Shown here piece by piece: positions 30,401 through 40,670 of a DNA stretch of 64,000 bases. The DNA is taken from positions 527,501 through 591,500 of the forward strand of contig LSRY02000010.1 of the NCBI GenBank assembly GCA_001643675.2, written 5' to 3'. The position numbers were made by a program, and so were the translations under genes. This DNA is from Monocercomonoides exilis (taxonomy: Eukaryota; Preaxostyla; Oxymonadida; Polymastigidae). Under the pieces are notes generated by a model, which saw only the letters and a list, made by a program, of their open reading frames with translations, was not told where the DNA came from and searched no databases. The first letter of the stretch is position 1. Each line of letters starts with the position of its first letter.

Positions 30401-31882
30401 ATAGTTGAAGGAGGAAAAGAAGGGAAATCGATATGGCTGTTGGTTGTTATAGTGCTAGTTGTGATACTATTAATTGTTCTGATTGTATCAATTATTTTGG
30501 CTGTTCGATGGAGAAAACAAAAGAGACGAACAGAAGAATTGGAGATAATCGTGGAAGACAATATTAAAAAGGATCCGAAAGCATTTGAGATGGTGACGAT
30601 GGAGATGTCACCTGAGGAGCAGTGGAGAAGAGCAGAGAGAGAAGCAGAGAAGAAAAATGAAGAGAGAATAAAGAAGAGAATATATGATACGAATATGCAA
30701 CATTCTGAATCATCCGAGCATTTGCTGAGTGAAAGTGGATCAACAGAATACATATTGGGAAAGGACTCAGATAAGATTCCTGATTGGGCACTGGAAAAGG
30801 AGGAAGAAGAAGAAACGAGAAAGAGAACTCCTTCTCCATCCATCTCATCCACTTCAACAACTGATTCAGATTCAACTTTTGTTCGATCGGAGAGTCTGTG
30901 CCCAACCACCTCATCAATGTCGAATCTGGTGGATGCAATGGCCTGTTCATCGCCTCATGAGAAGCTGATTGTTGATCTGAGAGATTCATTGTTCATGTTG
31001 CTTCATGGAAGGAATAAGACAAAGGAGATGGCGATTGGCACTCTGCAGGAGAGGGAGCAGACAGCTGCACAGATCCTGTTCTGGGTGGCCAATCTGGCAC
31101 TCCACTCATTTGATGAGATGGAAAATGGATTATCTTCTCTTTCCACTCTGAGTCCGCACATTGTTCTGTTTTCTGAGCACATGGTGATCTGCATCGTGAT
31201 GCATTCTGACTTCTCATCTGATGATGATTCAGACTCATCATCCATCTCATCATCAACTATTGTCACATCTGCCAGCGATAATGATGATGATAGAGACTCT
31301 CTTCCTTCATCAGCGTTTGAGGAAGAGGATGACAACATGAAGGAGTGCATGCGATGGAAGGCACCAGAGCTGCTGATGAACAAGAAGATGGGAGCAACAA
31401 AGAAGTCAGTGGTGTTTTCGATTGGGATGATGCTGTGGGAGTGCCTGACATTGAAGGTGCCGTTTGGAGAGTATGAGGCAGCGATTGCAGGGCAGAAGAT
31501 AATGAATGGGGAGAGGCCAGATGTGGAGGGGATTCGGGGAAGTGGGCTGTTTGGTGTTGTGGGGAGTTGCATTTCAGCGCAAGGGAAAGACAGGCCAGGG
31601 GTTGTGGAGGTGAGAAGAGAACTGCTGGAGATATTTCCAGCGGAGGCAAGGATGGTGACGATGTCAGATGCGATTGGGGCAACTGGGATGATTGAAAATG
31701 GGGAAGAAGATGAAATTGAGGAAGAAGAGGATAAAGATGGAGATGCAGATGAAGGAGATGAAGATGAAGGAGAAGAGGAAGATAATGATGAGGAAGAAGA
31801 AGAAGAAGGTAAAGAAGGAAAAGAAGAAGAAAAGATTGCAAGAGCTTTTGAAGAAATGTGGAAAGGGATGAAAGGTGGCTGA
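22640..31882 (+). CDS. Giant modular beta-helix type I membrane protein with pseudokinase tail (copy A, 3,080 aa)
   Basis: The frame opens with ATG and a signal peptide (MRNRV followed by FVVLSFVASASIL) and ends in TGA. The ectodomain is rich in G, S, N, C and V, with short-period GGG-x-M/V turns and SGCxxxxC-type motifs typical of right-handed parallel beta-helices. It is divided into units of about 350-400 residues. Each unit opens with a linker (IPLxVYL..., then CG-x5-PC-x-T/S-V/I), seen near residues 640, 1000, 1350, 1710 and 2105. A single transmembrane span lies at about 2598-2624 (WLLVVIVLVVILLIVLIVSI), followed by RWRKQKRR. The cytoplasmic part has residues 2772-3000 related to protein kinases, but only MRWKAPELL and FSIGMMLWECL...VPFGEYE (C-lobe landmarks) are present. 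The glycine loop, catalytic Lys, HRD and DFG are missing, with a Ser/Asp-rich insertion in their place. An acidic tail (about 3012-3070) ends it. The role is probably as a cell-surface receptor or adhesin; that is inference. Confidence 0.9.
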   Translation: MRNRVFVVLSFVASASILQCQCMSLGSTIEDASSKEREQENEMIPACKYSFDHGVFEMKTFDTKNKEMNCSLKNGDSEGADERKEVLMKNKENKTKVRSNDPFDEKCEDCANTENLRVSGKGNGFGRSEMKGCVVLKNSSVLLRGLGMGCGDGKGIACAWSESEIAMDGCGVIVEGDVSPLDLKGSCATLVNISLKTSKTQFPQIPPLFASNPSEDRLQCFGRVSICSSRFSSMTLSSAPFLSSPSIESASLSNMVFSNISISPSSRGSVSASCWECSTLMDGCLFLSVCDVYDGGIIQSINSPLSSLVVSNTSFVWCCRTRNVEFIGSEDNKKSPGRQNLTDNGANTFTWCEWNGSKTTGNMDDFSDKASNGGAIFIHGLSSGSLSVKFCSFNDCTAYLCGGGIMCFIINSIKIENNSFNVCAAQTSFGGGMYVNSISSCVRISDCEFQRCAANSRGGGLYLDNFNVSGSNCIDSESDKGESACVFECSFTSCSVTTILGGGICCYNVPSAFKMRSIQFISCSAMSIGGGLRFDPNQQTAPRNNIYCYFFFFHDCRCSDSTPYGNDVFIQDTFNFFLSNNPFLESYTTNTNDRKVHYQYYNGNSWVDQHIEKKWWLKEWMKDRCVGVGGSDTNNLCGMSEAAPCKTVGHAVGLSMAQLSSTITALVGRHASEEKTISVGEKKISVVGKGKTVSVIGTNALSSSSTTLFSISSGQLEVEHVGIDHNATRSPSPSVFVVTDGSGSLSLEDVLISGIIGGSVISASVFEVALRQLKMVDVDIKNIKMNQPLFAEPSSAGSSSGESLLGNVTIRNVNRTEGDGAVMAKSVKERETFVVWNITMDGCECMNGNGGGIKVELEAPPSKVRIGDSTSHSGGATAFNRCSCRGYGGGVMLFLADNSFDFTISSVSFVGCSATSGGKDVYVNGSRLVSGTITATKLNFSRNVSIYDELMGYDRNEIGMGIFPLNVFLETFSGAAHVGKEVNGCGGYDSWFCGFGYFPCSTIAFAAQNRFSSSKKNIVLDPGFELGEVVSMAGSYEWEVYCGINKTNVNVKVPSGMTSSCLINVQSSSSIKNIGFQIPFSLSSATSLITSTSSSLTLTDCSVAHSSESTSSVNFGYSIVNAQSGSLNMERFVISGALVFGAHSAIEFCEGMTSVICSGCNISGVVKNSGDGGWMKGTVGTSGTLTVDGCNVNGCGCVGGNGGGMHIGLKGNGKVVVNGSSVIDGNKAENNGGNGGRGGGMFMLMESEVSRLTIGQNVEFLKDHGNMAEYGKDVFVHCGSGVFLESKVNTDTFAFFDSSTIPSDVLKLSGSENGDESGVIPLFVYLCTMGTKVIVDGSGGNGMDHNHCGFEKFGCLTVDYCANSRMSSTVNEIEIVSSSSITKEITGPSFGVSISGRITSSAGERMGVNVSDGGSATQDYLIGCSSSLTMRRLSFVVKGQLNSRRSAFIHSTSTLNVTNCSASFESGAMTDGKIGYSIIDMAGGNLIVDGFVMESSVILNGKSPISVTNGVKLEIMNSRVRGVEITGVDGGCLNVEIKEGGSVKIEGCNFSSTCSGGSGMKGGGMMISVGKGVNLEMKNVNLSECEVLSSEDVNGGRGLGGGMFAKFAEEIGSFAMEGMTFEGCNSWKGKNLFVSGCDLSEIVKKDHIKWEMSSEELGSLDELCGWERKTTGEGYVIPLVVYLWDNWSGNGFVSKEAGGDFSECGFSEAPCSSVDHLISLRYATLGEGETSISIVGSGLLQKSISLQSSSLSITPIVSIEGSEKGTVLKVREMDDEGIGESMITSNICLSFMNLSFSLPNELGKHLSFIQSYSSSSATLSIVSCSYICEDSTKETKYCLMKVDGGSVMIEDCSLSQFVLAKGFLEFAPEVDVIDVANLTISSTSISEKSLISLGEQAQESRWNKNGEVNSKTMMRMNSSTFTNITCEGNNPCAVNVDSFSVGMECVMEGCVLTKCMSEMSEEGGGVKVCLKGGESDLKVSGCSFVMCECSTVNGRGGGVMIDALDPNEGCIDTKIPPLGLRLENIRFVMNEAFVGKDMFIKCHSIAEQVNETLFVLDFSQDALKSNNSICGRDAVNEIDVDLIPLITFFHSAQVLVSVNGSDSRQCGAQNTPCRSISYCLKHIEKSLLNVMWIDGECLIGGECEVGDLNVKSLKRTYATIHFNTRIDETGSEGSAIVFLNECAVERCEFVFGESFEGVQESILKEKDGELEISECRFSSATMDLMMKNTIVSVESGELKISETIFDGICTSEPILSLTKEGTIVVFETNISEIVCESDVVCIGGKAEAEMKEVNFENISVVIEGSAMRLDRAEKEVSMLNCSFAKCRSTKEKGRMMEICECLDVRIGSCVFDGSENERNEYHLNEEEEMCRWDGSLVDVVKSSVMMKDTTISNSPDGGITIGGGEITVNDGRFENNNPSIEGYPSLRRNIICSDSGSLIITSLKGGDGVLPNSSLWMLNEGCSFEGIASERDSSLFIPVLESVEAKEETDRMKLTFKGLLLFPCNLSFSVVKKKGEEKEIEHYDFDSNGFFSEIEVEGSVAKDLISSCGDKTEVSVHVLFGNDESPSSTHSIVLKNASESQSSGNERIVEGGKEGKSIWLLVVIVLVVILLIVLIVSIILAVRWRKQKRRTEELEIIVEDNIKKDPKAFEMVTMEMSPEEQWRRAEREAEKKNEERIKKRIYDTNMQHSESSEHLLSESGSTEYILGKDSDKIPDWALEKEEEEETRKRTPSPSISSTSTTDSDSTFVRSESLCPTTSSMSNLVDAMACSSPHEKLIVDLRDSLFMLLHGRNKTKEMAIGTLQEREQTAAQILFWVANLALHSFDEMENGLSSLSTLSPHIVLFSEHMVICIVMHSDFSSDDDSDSSSISSSTIVTSASDNDDDRDSLPSSAFEEEDDNMKECMRWKAPELLMNKKMGATKKSVVFSIGMMLWECLTLKVPFGEYEAAIAGQKIMNGERPDVEGIRGSGLFGVVGSCISAQGKDRPGVVEVRRELLEIFPAEARMVTMSDAIGATGMIENGEEDEIEEEEDKDGDADEGDEDEGEEEDNDEEEEEEGKEGKEEEKIARAFEEMWKGMKGG
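24509..29050 (+). repeat. Recurring intermodule linker in the beta-helix ectodomain (five copies)
   Basis: The linker CG-x(4-5)-PC/GC-x-T/S-V/I recurs at about 24540, 25620, 26690, 27755 and 28960, a spacing of about 1.05-1.2 kb. Four copies are preceded by an IPLxVYL-like strand (FPLNVFL, IPLFVYL, IPLVVYL, IPLITFF) and a G/D/N-rich loop. This marks repeat units at the protein level, with little DNA identity between units. Confidence 0.75.
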
Positions 31883-33120
31883 TGAAGAGAATTATTGGAG
31901 ATGAAATGTGGAAAAGAAAAGATGTGGATTTGGGTGTAATTGGAGACTGGTTGGAGGAAGAGTGGAGTTGGGAAAAGAACAGGGATGCAAGATTTTTTTT
32001 GGTGTTAGAAGAGGGTGAAAAAACAGGAAAGATGATGTTTTGTGAAAACGAGGGTGAGTTGCTTGATAAAGCAGGAGAGGAAGGCAGCAAGCCGTTTGTA
32101 TGTTTTATGTTGGGATTTGTGCATTGTCGAATGAGGAGAATGAAAAAGAGATGTGGGCGTTGAGGGTTTCTGTTTTGTTGTTTGGGGTGCGGATGCTGAC
32201 CTATTTTGTGGGTGGGCATTGGCTGATTTGGCTTGCGATTCATTTTTGAACATTTTGATTTTTCAGAAGCAGAGTGTGTATGTATTTCACTTCGCCAATA
32301 TGTATTGAATCCTTTCTATGTTTTCTGATCATTGTTGTGTTTGTGTATGTATTTATTCATATTTTTTTGTCAGCACTTTCATTATTGCATGTGCAAGCGT
32401 TTTCTGTTCTGTTTTTGAGATATTGTGTTGTGTATGTTGTTTTCACAACAAAAGATATAATCATGCGAATTGCGTGAAAAAATAAATGGTGATCACTGTA
32501 AATAGCTAAAACTTGCATTCTTTATTTAACAAAAACAGAAAACAATCAAATACCCTCAAATGGAAAATCGAACCATAAAAATTTTGGTAAATGGATATTT
32601 TGCAACCTGAAAAATCAGGCTTTCTATATATTATTTTGTTGTTTGACAAAAAATGTTGCAGTATTGAAAAGATATTTATTGGAAGTGTCCAGATATGACT
32701 GTCTTTTCTTTTTCTTTTTCTTTTTTTTTTTTTTTTTTATTCACACTTATTTGGTTTTTGTTTGCTGAATTGGTGAAACATTTTATTATTCTGAATTTCT
32801 TTCAAATAGATTTTCAAACAAAGGCTTTTTTTAACACTTACCGTCTTGAACTCACTCATCTATCAATGAAAAGATTTTGAAAAAAACTTACCGTTTGAAC
32901 AAAAAACGAAACAAATAGTTTTACTCAATCAAAATTCATTGTTTACTCCTGCTCCACTATTTGTACAGTCGAGTTATTTCTTTTTCTTAATAATTGTCAA
33001 TAATCATTAGAGAGAAAATGCAGCTGATATTTGAATATCTTCATTAAAAAATCAAAATAATAACTTGAAGATGATTTGACTAAATATAATTATTGATAAA
33101 TTATTGATTATTTATATAAA
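31883..33120. other. Intergenic region between beta-helix gene A and the debranching enzyme gene
   Basis: The two flanking genes converge here. The first 280 bases keep a purine-rich, coding-like composition (an open frame at 31858-32163 in another frame) but show no recognisable protein. The remainder is AT-rich, with a T-run at about 32719-32738. No RNA gene was seen. Confidence 0.5.
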
Positions 33121-36100
33121 TTATTCAGTTGCAGGATCTTGTTTCAGAGACACAAGATCAAACAAAGCATCTAAAACACAAGAAGCACTCCAAGCTTGAG
33201 CAGCAGAAGATCCGTAGCAAAATGCACCATTGGCATTTGTCAGTTCAGGCAAAGATAGCCATGTATTCTTTTTAGATTCACTTCGTAATGACAAAAACCC
33301 GACTCTGTGAATAGCTTCTTCAAGTGCGACATTTCCTTGTAATTTTTCATTCATGGTAAGTCGAACTGAACGTGGAACATGACGATGCGAAATAAGCGCT
33401 CGCATAAAGTATCCAGCTGGCCAAACCCATTCAGGCCCTAATAATTTTTAATTTTTTTTTAATGAAAGGAAATTCAAATAATAATTCATCAACAGTAATA
33501 ATATAAATTGAATCAACCAAATGTCAAATTCCAAAAAAGAAAAGCTAATATACCTTGATGATAGGAGAATCCACATGAAGTGTGATAATCTTGGGTGTCG
33601 GTTTGATCATAGCACGGGCGATATTGCCAATCTGCTGGATCGAGAGTCGCAATGCCCAATGATCCTTCTGTCTTCAACACTTCACAAATCGTGTCAAGTG
33701 CATTCAAACAGTGTCTACGACGAGAAAGTGGAGAACGAATGCGTATATTTGCATATTTGCCTTGTTGATTTAGCTCATCACAACATGCTTCGTTCAACTC
33801 CTCCCGGTTACATTCCCCGCACAATCCGTACTGAAGTGAGAGGGGTCCTTCTTTGTTATCTTCTTCTTCTTCCAACTTTTCTTCACTTTTTTCTTTAATA
33901 GTTCCCTTTTTCTTGCTAATCTCTTTTCTCAAAAGCCTCATTCCGCTGAAGAGCTCTGGTGCAACAACCATTGCAATACAAACATTTGGTCTTAATTGAT
34001 AATCCCAGCTGTGCTGGTGGCATCCCACAACATCCTTGTAAATGCCTCGGCGAGCGACTTCTGCTTCCGATACAATAAACAAATCTGATACAGAACATTC
34101 AATGATGGCAGAAGAAGATGATGATGATGATGAAGCCGATGAATTAGATGATGCTTTTTTGAAGTTACTATTGTTATCTGTAATAACTCCGTCAATCTCT
34201 TCCAAACCTTGTCCTGCTGTGATCATTTCGCTTTCTTCTTCAGTTGGAACATAATAATATCGATCAAAGTTTTCTCTGAGACGTTTCTCCCAAGCAGCAT
34301 AAGACATATAAACATAGTCAAAGCTGTACTCCTTTGGATCTGGAACAGCATAGTTGCGTGTTGACATGAAGTAATATGGCTTGTCACCATAAGGAACAGA
34401 AGTTCCAGCAGCAGCTGGTTTCCTTGAAATGTGTTCGTAATCAGTTGCAATCACACCATCTTCTCCATTGATTCTCAGCTGTGACAAAGAATGTACAAAT
34501 CTCAGAGTACTCTTTAGCAGGCCAGCAATTTCAACGGGGCAACCATCTCTTGGAGTTGCAGGAATGCCAAGATTTCCTGCTTGAGCAGAATCACCCATCT
34601 TGTCGCACCATGTGCCACAATTAAGTTTGTTTCCACCTAAAATTAATCCACTTCTGCAATGCAAAACCGAGTCAACAAAGAACCCTTCGTTTTTCATCTT
34701 CGAATCTATCGCTGAACCAGCATCCCACTCTCGGAAATGGATGCCTCCTGCGTGAGCGGCTAATGTTTCCTGGAGAAGCGACAATAAGCTCACATCTTCA
34801 CCGCTTCTGCTCACAACACCATGAGAAACGGCTGAATTGTTCAAATATTGAACCTGCAACGATCCAACGTGGAGTGAACGTGCTGCTTCTGCAGACGTCA
34901 AAAATGGAAGATCTGCTCCATCAAATCTCCTTGGGAACGGAGCAGTCAAAATCGCTCTAATGGCATCGAATTCTGCCAGATCCACAATTCGAGTGCATTC
35001 TTCGTCATTCCATTCTCTCTTCTTATCAGCTTTTTCCTCATCCTTCTTCTTCCACCACTCGAACACTCTGACTTTTGTTTTGCTTCCAGGAACCTTTCGC
35101 ACCACTGGGAAGTATCCGCTTTTAGCATCCCACAAAAAGCCGCACAGATCCTGTATTGCTTGAGCCCACCACCACACTGCATCTCTTGCGTTGTATCGTG
35201 GCTTCTCTCCTTCTCCCATCAGGTTTGGAATCAAACCATGTCGCATAACTGATCCGTATGCTCTGATGATGTAGGTCGCTTCCGTGATGCGCCCAGTTAC
35301 CAACAGCAACCCTCTCAGCGCAATGAAAGTGTCTCGACCCCAGTTGCGCATAAATCCTTGAGCAAAGTGAGGAAGACCAGCTGAGAATGAAGGAGATATG
35401 TTCACTGGAAAAGTCTGGAATGACGCAAGCTGAGCGGCAACTGATGGAGACTTCGCTACAATTGACAAAAGATCAGTGCGCCCTTCAAGCTCAGGCATTC
35501 TTTTCTTGATCATCAACATCTCCTGAACAACAGAAGCAGCATCAGAAAATGTCACTCGTTGTCTTGAAGCCTTCAAAAGAGGCGTGTGAGGCAATGCAGC
35601 AACCATTTCGGCTGAAGAAAGACACAGAAATCGTGCAAACTGCGATGTAACCAGTGACTGAGGAAGAGCTGGCATCGTCATCTGTACAAGCCACGAAACA
35701 GCAAAACGGAAAAGCGGACGAATCACTTCATCAACATATCGTGGAACGAGATAACGTGGAATTTGAGCCTTTATCAAATCAAATTTCAATGATAGCAATT
35801 CAACAAGAGGAGCAAATCGCTCTTTTCGCGTTTTGTAGTTTCCGGGGATTATCACAACTGGAGCGACTTCTGAGTTGTGCTTCGAATCTGATCCTTCTCC
35901 TTCTTCATCGTCTTTGGCAAATGATCTGTTTGAAGCTGCTGCCCATCGTGCTTCAAGAACTTGTGTTTCTTCTTCGCTAATCCTCTGCAAAATGTAGTCC
36001 AAAAGCCAGTTTCCGCGTCTAAGGTTGTCCAACAAGGGGTGTCCCAAGTCATTCTCTTCAGCAATTTTCTCGAGAAGCGGAGCCAATCCACCAATTCCGC

Positions 36101-39100
36101 AATATGGTAGAGCTCCAACTTTGTCAATCGAATAAGCTCCACGCTTTCCAGATGTCGTTTCGCGTTCTTCCACATCGCAACTGAATAAAAGCCAATAAAT
36201 GTCCAGAGGAGTCAAAGGTTTGAATGCCTCTCTCAGTGATGACAATGTGAAGCATCCATCGTATTGCTCGCAAGTTGATGCATAAGACGAAGCAGAAGAT
36301 GAATCTCTATCTTCCTCGCACTCACACACAGGAACAGGATCCAGTATTCCCTTTGGCTCAAGTGAGTTAGCTTCGTCGATTGGCTTCAGTGTCTCCATCA
36401 CAGAAAGCGATGATTGTGGAAGAAGTGATCCTTTTCCTTGATCCTTAATTTCCCCTGACGATCTCATTCTTTCTGTGTCATGGAGATGCGAATGAACATT
36501 TGGTTGCAGCAGTGCCAAAGCTTTTCTGGCAACGCGAGGAATGTCTGTAGCAATCACGCAGACTGCGCCGGGTGGGAAATGCATAAAGTGAAGGTGAGTG
36601 TTCGCTTGTGGATCGATGGTGTCTTCTTTCTCGTCTTCATCTTCAAGTTTTCCGTCTTTCTCAGCCTTTTCCAGTTCTACCAGCTTTTCTTCATTCCACT
36701 CTTCTTTCACACCACCTCGCTCGAGAGTGATTCCTGCTCTGTACAAGTCTCTTGCTCTTTGTGCTTTCCCTTTGCCGCTTGACTCAATAAGAACAAGATG
36801 AGACTTAACTCCGCGATGTTTGCGCTCGCTTGAGGATCCGCAGACTTTTGAAGTGCATTGAGAAGAGGTCGATGATTTTGTCGATGAAGATGAAGATGAT
36901 GTTGAGGAAGTATGTTCTTTCTCAGTTTTTTGGGTTCTCATTTCGTTGGGAGAAGGCTTCAAGTTAAGAGAGCCGCTTTTCGTTTCTGTGGACACATCCG
37001 AAGCACTTGACTGGAGAGTTGAGAACACACTTTGTGACTGCTGTCTCTTCAGCATCCTTTGCTTCATCTGCAGCTCTTGTGCTGCGACATCTTCTTTAGC
37101 ATATCCTTTCTCTTTTTGTTGCATATTCATCTCTTCTTCGTCTTCTCTTCTCTTCTTCTCGCTCTCATCTGCCAATCCCAGTGTCAAGTTCTCTGGATCT
37201 TCCTGTTTCATCTGAAGCAGTTGCACGGGCTCTGCTGCGGCCAAATACGACAGCATCACAATTCTCCTCACAACTCCGCTGACTTCGCTGTGGAATGGAA
37301 GAACTGGCTGCGCTTCACCAAATGGCAGCAGCTCTGGATGAGTCTTTGAAGGAGCATATGGATACAGCTCTGCAATGGAATGCGCAGCTTTGTTTCCTCC
37401 TTCGTTTTTCTTTGCTTGTGAAGAACTTTTTGCCAGATCATCCAAAGACACAGCTGGCTTTGGAAGAAGTGCGTCTTCCGGGCGGAAGGCAGGGCGGATG
37501 ATGAACGAATATGCTCTGTGAGTCTTCGGATGCGACCTCACAATGCTAATGATACCCTGACTGCCATCAACATTCACATAGATCTCGCTGAAGCCGCGTG
37601 CTGCAAGCATCCAGTGGAGCCTTGCAAGCACAGAACGCGCACGCAAAATTCCCATTCGGCTCCAAAACGGCGCTTCAGAGATTGGACGCGAAGGAGAAGT
37701 AGATGAAGCTGATTGGCTTGCGCTTTCTTTGTTTCCTTCTTCTTTTGGAATGGCATACAATTCCATGGAATTCGTCAAAACTTTGTCGGGATAAATCTCA
37801 TCGAAGCCTTTTGTTGTGAGCGTCGGGCACACAGCAGCAGAGACAGCTGCAGCCAGAGGAAGTGTATAATATGCTCCTCTGTTCTTGAAGGGCATGTTGT
37901 TGTCGTGTGTGATGTCAGACAAAGCAGCATTCAGCCCTCTCGCCTTCAAAGCAAACAGCTCATTGCTTCCACGACGGAGTGAGCCAACAGCTGTACCTCC
38001 CATCGCATAAATCATATCACCTGCACATTGAAGCAGAAGAAATAATAAGAAAAAAATTGAAATTATTCAAAAAATAACATTTTAAAGAATATTTACAATT
38101 AAAAAAGTAAATCTTGTTGGAAAATATAAGAAATCGCAAGCCAAGTGATCTTGCATCGCCATTATGTGAAGCTTCTTTCAACAGAGCATTGACACCAAGA
38201 CGAGAGCAATATTCTACATCGATATCAGTCGAAGGAGTAAACAGCTCGGCAAATGTGAACAGGTTCTTGTTGACTCTGCGTGCAGCATCCATCAAATACT
38301 CAGACACGCACAGAGGAGTAGAGTGAGCATTGTCCAGTCTCAGCCCATCAAAAATCCTGGCACACCATTCTGTGTATTTCCGCATGTGCTCCCACAAAAA
38401 TGGCGAATCGGCAGGCGAATTTCCGTACCTCAGTTTGAAATTGTCGCCCCAAATAACAACTTCTCGTCTGACATACGCACGCGACTGGGGAGAGGCAAAG
38501 TCTTCTGTTGGATCGCGCCCAAACACCCATCCGTTGCAAACAGCAGGAAGCCCACTGTACAAGACACGCAGCAGATTCGGCAAGGGAACAGAGGTCGGAT
38601 CATTGCGGCACTGGATAACATACTCAAGTGAGTATTCTTCATCTTCCTCTTTCTCTTCTTCTTTCTCTTTGAGCTCGTTTTCGCTGTCTTCAGCTTCTTC
38701 TGCCTCTTCGGCCATTCGCTCCTCAACCTTTCTGAGATGTGGTCTGTCCAGTGCGAATTTGTGGAGGTACTGCAAATAGTCTCCCTTTACCCTGTTCGAC
38801 GTTGCTGAAGAGCTTGTCTTTGAAGACGAGGCTGCATCAACAGTATGAATGTGCGAGAAATATGGATAAACCATCGGAGCTCTCGCTGTGATTTCTCCTC
38901 GAAGTGGGCCGTTTGGATCCAGCCGTTCGTAAGCAATAAGGTTCATTGAGTTATCTACGATCTTGTTGATGTCTTCGTCGTACTGATCAAAATATGGCAT
39001 GTTGATTCGATGCAGGCTAGCTTCGAACGTAGAAATCTGCAAAAAAAGAAAAAAAAATAAATAAAAATTGTATTGTTGAAAAATGATGATATTGCAAAAA

Positions 39101-40670
39101 GAGTGTTAAATTTCGTTAAATGCAAAAATATTTCCAATAAAAGCAAGTTATCAATGAGGACAACTTTAAAAAAAAGCCCGAATGGCAAACCAGTTCTTGT
39201 CTGGATGCTCTGAATTGCATGAAATAGCGAATTGCTTTTGAGGTGTTCACTTTCCTCGACCATCGAGCTGCCTTTGCCGAATCATAAACAATGCATTCTC
39301 TACGGACATCTTCGTCTATTTTTTCCGGTGCAGGAATCGGGTTTTCTCCTCCGCGCCACTGCTCAGGCAATCCAGTTGTGAAGGCTGCGACAGCATCTTC
39401 AACGTCAATCACGTTGTACTCCCACAATCTGAAATGACGCACTGTTTACGCAAATATCACAGTACAGTTCAAAAAGTGTTTTATAAAAAAATAAATTGAA
39501 AAAATGAAAGAAAATATAAGAATGCAAACGCTCATCTTTCACAAAATTCCTCACCGCGTCGAGATGTTTTTGTTCTGTAAGAAGTTTTGGTGGAAGAGCA
39601 GCATGTACAATCACATCCTTTGCAGGAACACCATCTGCATTAAGACGAGGAGGAACCATTTGATTCACCACTTCACAGTTCTGCAATGCAATCGCCAAAG
39701 ATATAACATTTAACGCTCTGTCCACTTCAAATGCCAAATTAAGATGGGGGCTAAATTTCCATTTATGATGAATGTTATTAACAACGAACAGCACAAGCAA
39801 TTAATACACACCTGTTAAGAAGATTGTAAGTGGCTTCTGGATGTTCTCTGACCCATGGACTATCAAGAGAAGTATGATTCCAAATAACATCAACCATTGA
39901 TAGTATTCCAAATTCATTTCGTAGTCTTGTGACAACATGATTTAATCTTTCAAAACGCTTTTCACTCGAATCTTCTCCAAAAACTGATGGTTCAATATCC
40001 AGCTGATTTCTGATACAATAAGCACTTTTGCTTATTCCAAGGGTGCAAATTGGTGCGAAATGGATCATGTTATATCCGGCTTCAATAACTGGTTGAAGAG
40101 CGCATTTATCAACACGCAAAGCTCCATCTTCACCAATTTTTTCCGGTGGTTCTAAAGGAAGCCAAGTTTCAACTTTGCCCAAGCAGGGTGCGAATACTGT
40201 ATGGATAGCAAGACCGGAAGCTGGTGTGGATATTCCTCGAATGTCAAACAAAGGTTCAACAACAAATCTACCATTCGGCTGTAATTCAGCTGGTTCTATT
40301 ATAATAAAACAAAAATCAAGCAAATGGTATTTGCAAATAATGAAAATTTTGACGACAAACTTCCGCTTTCTTTTTCAAAATAATACTGATACGCTCCAGC
40401 TGATTGGCACTTGATCTCATAATAAATACCAAACCCCATTCCATCTTCAGCAGGAGTTGGAGCACGCGGCAAAATATTGCGAAATTTCGTTCGCTCAAAT
40501 ATTTCACCACAATCTTCATCTGGATAATTAACATAAAACGGCAAAAGGGCAGCACTCGTTCCACGATGAACAACAATTCTAAGCAGGGATCCAGCATCTA
40601 CACGAACAAGCGCGTTGTGTTGAATGTAACCTTCTGCGTTCAAAGTCAGGGTTTGTACAACCAAAGGCAT
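33121..40670 (-). CDS. Glycogen debranching enzyme (GH13 glucanotransferase + GH133 amylo-1,6-glucosidase), seven exons
   Basis: Exons are 40670-40361, 40295-39812, 39750-39530, 39441-39191, 39036-38097, 38020-33554 and 33437-33121 (TAA). All phases close, giving 2,329 residues. The 4-alpha-glucanotransferase half shows VDVIWNHTS (region I), GLRLDNAHS with the nucleophile Asp, TFAELF with the acid/base Glu, and DITHDNNMP (region IV). The glucosidase half shows MRNWGRDTFIALRG, NCGTWCDKMGDS, WDYQLRPN, and the classic ending YHQGPEWVWPAGYF...LPELTNANG. The enzyme moves maltosyl/maltotriosyl units and removes the alpha-1,6 branch stub, working with phosphorylase on cytosolic glycogen. It is about 800 residues longer than the usual 1,500, because of Ser/Glu-rich inserts (for example around 36600-37200 and 38640-38700). 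Intron donors include GTTTGT, GTTTGC and GTGTGT. An ORF model starting at TTG 40721 was rejected in favour of ATG 40670. Confidence 0.95.

Noticed and set aside
31263-32243. Minus-strand open frame of 326 codons
   Set aside because: It is antisense to the acidic and Ser-rich tail of beta-helix gene A and low in complexity (L/P/H/S); no domain is visible.
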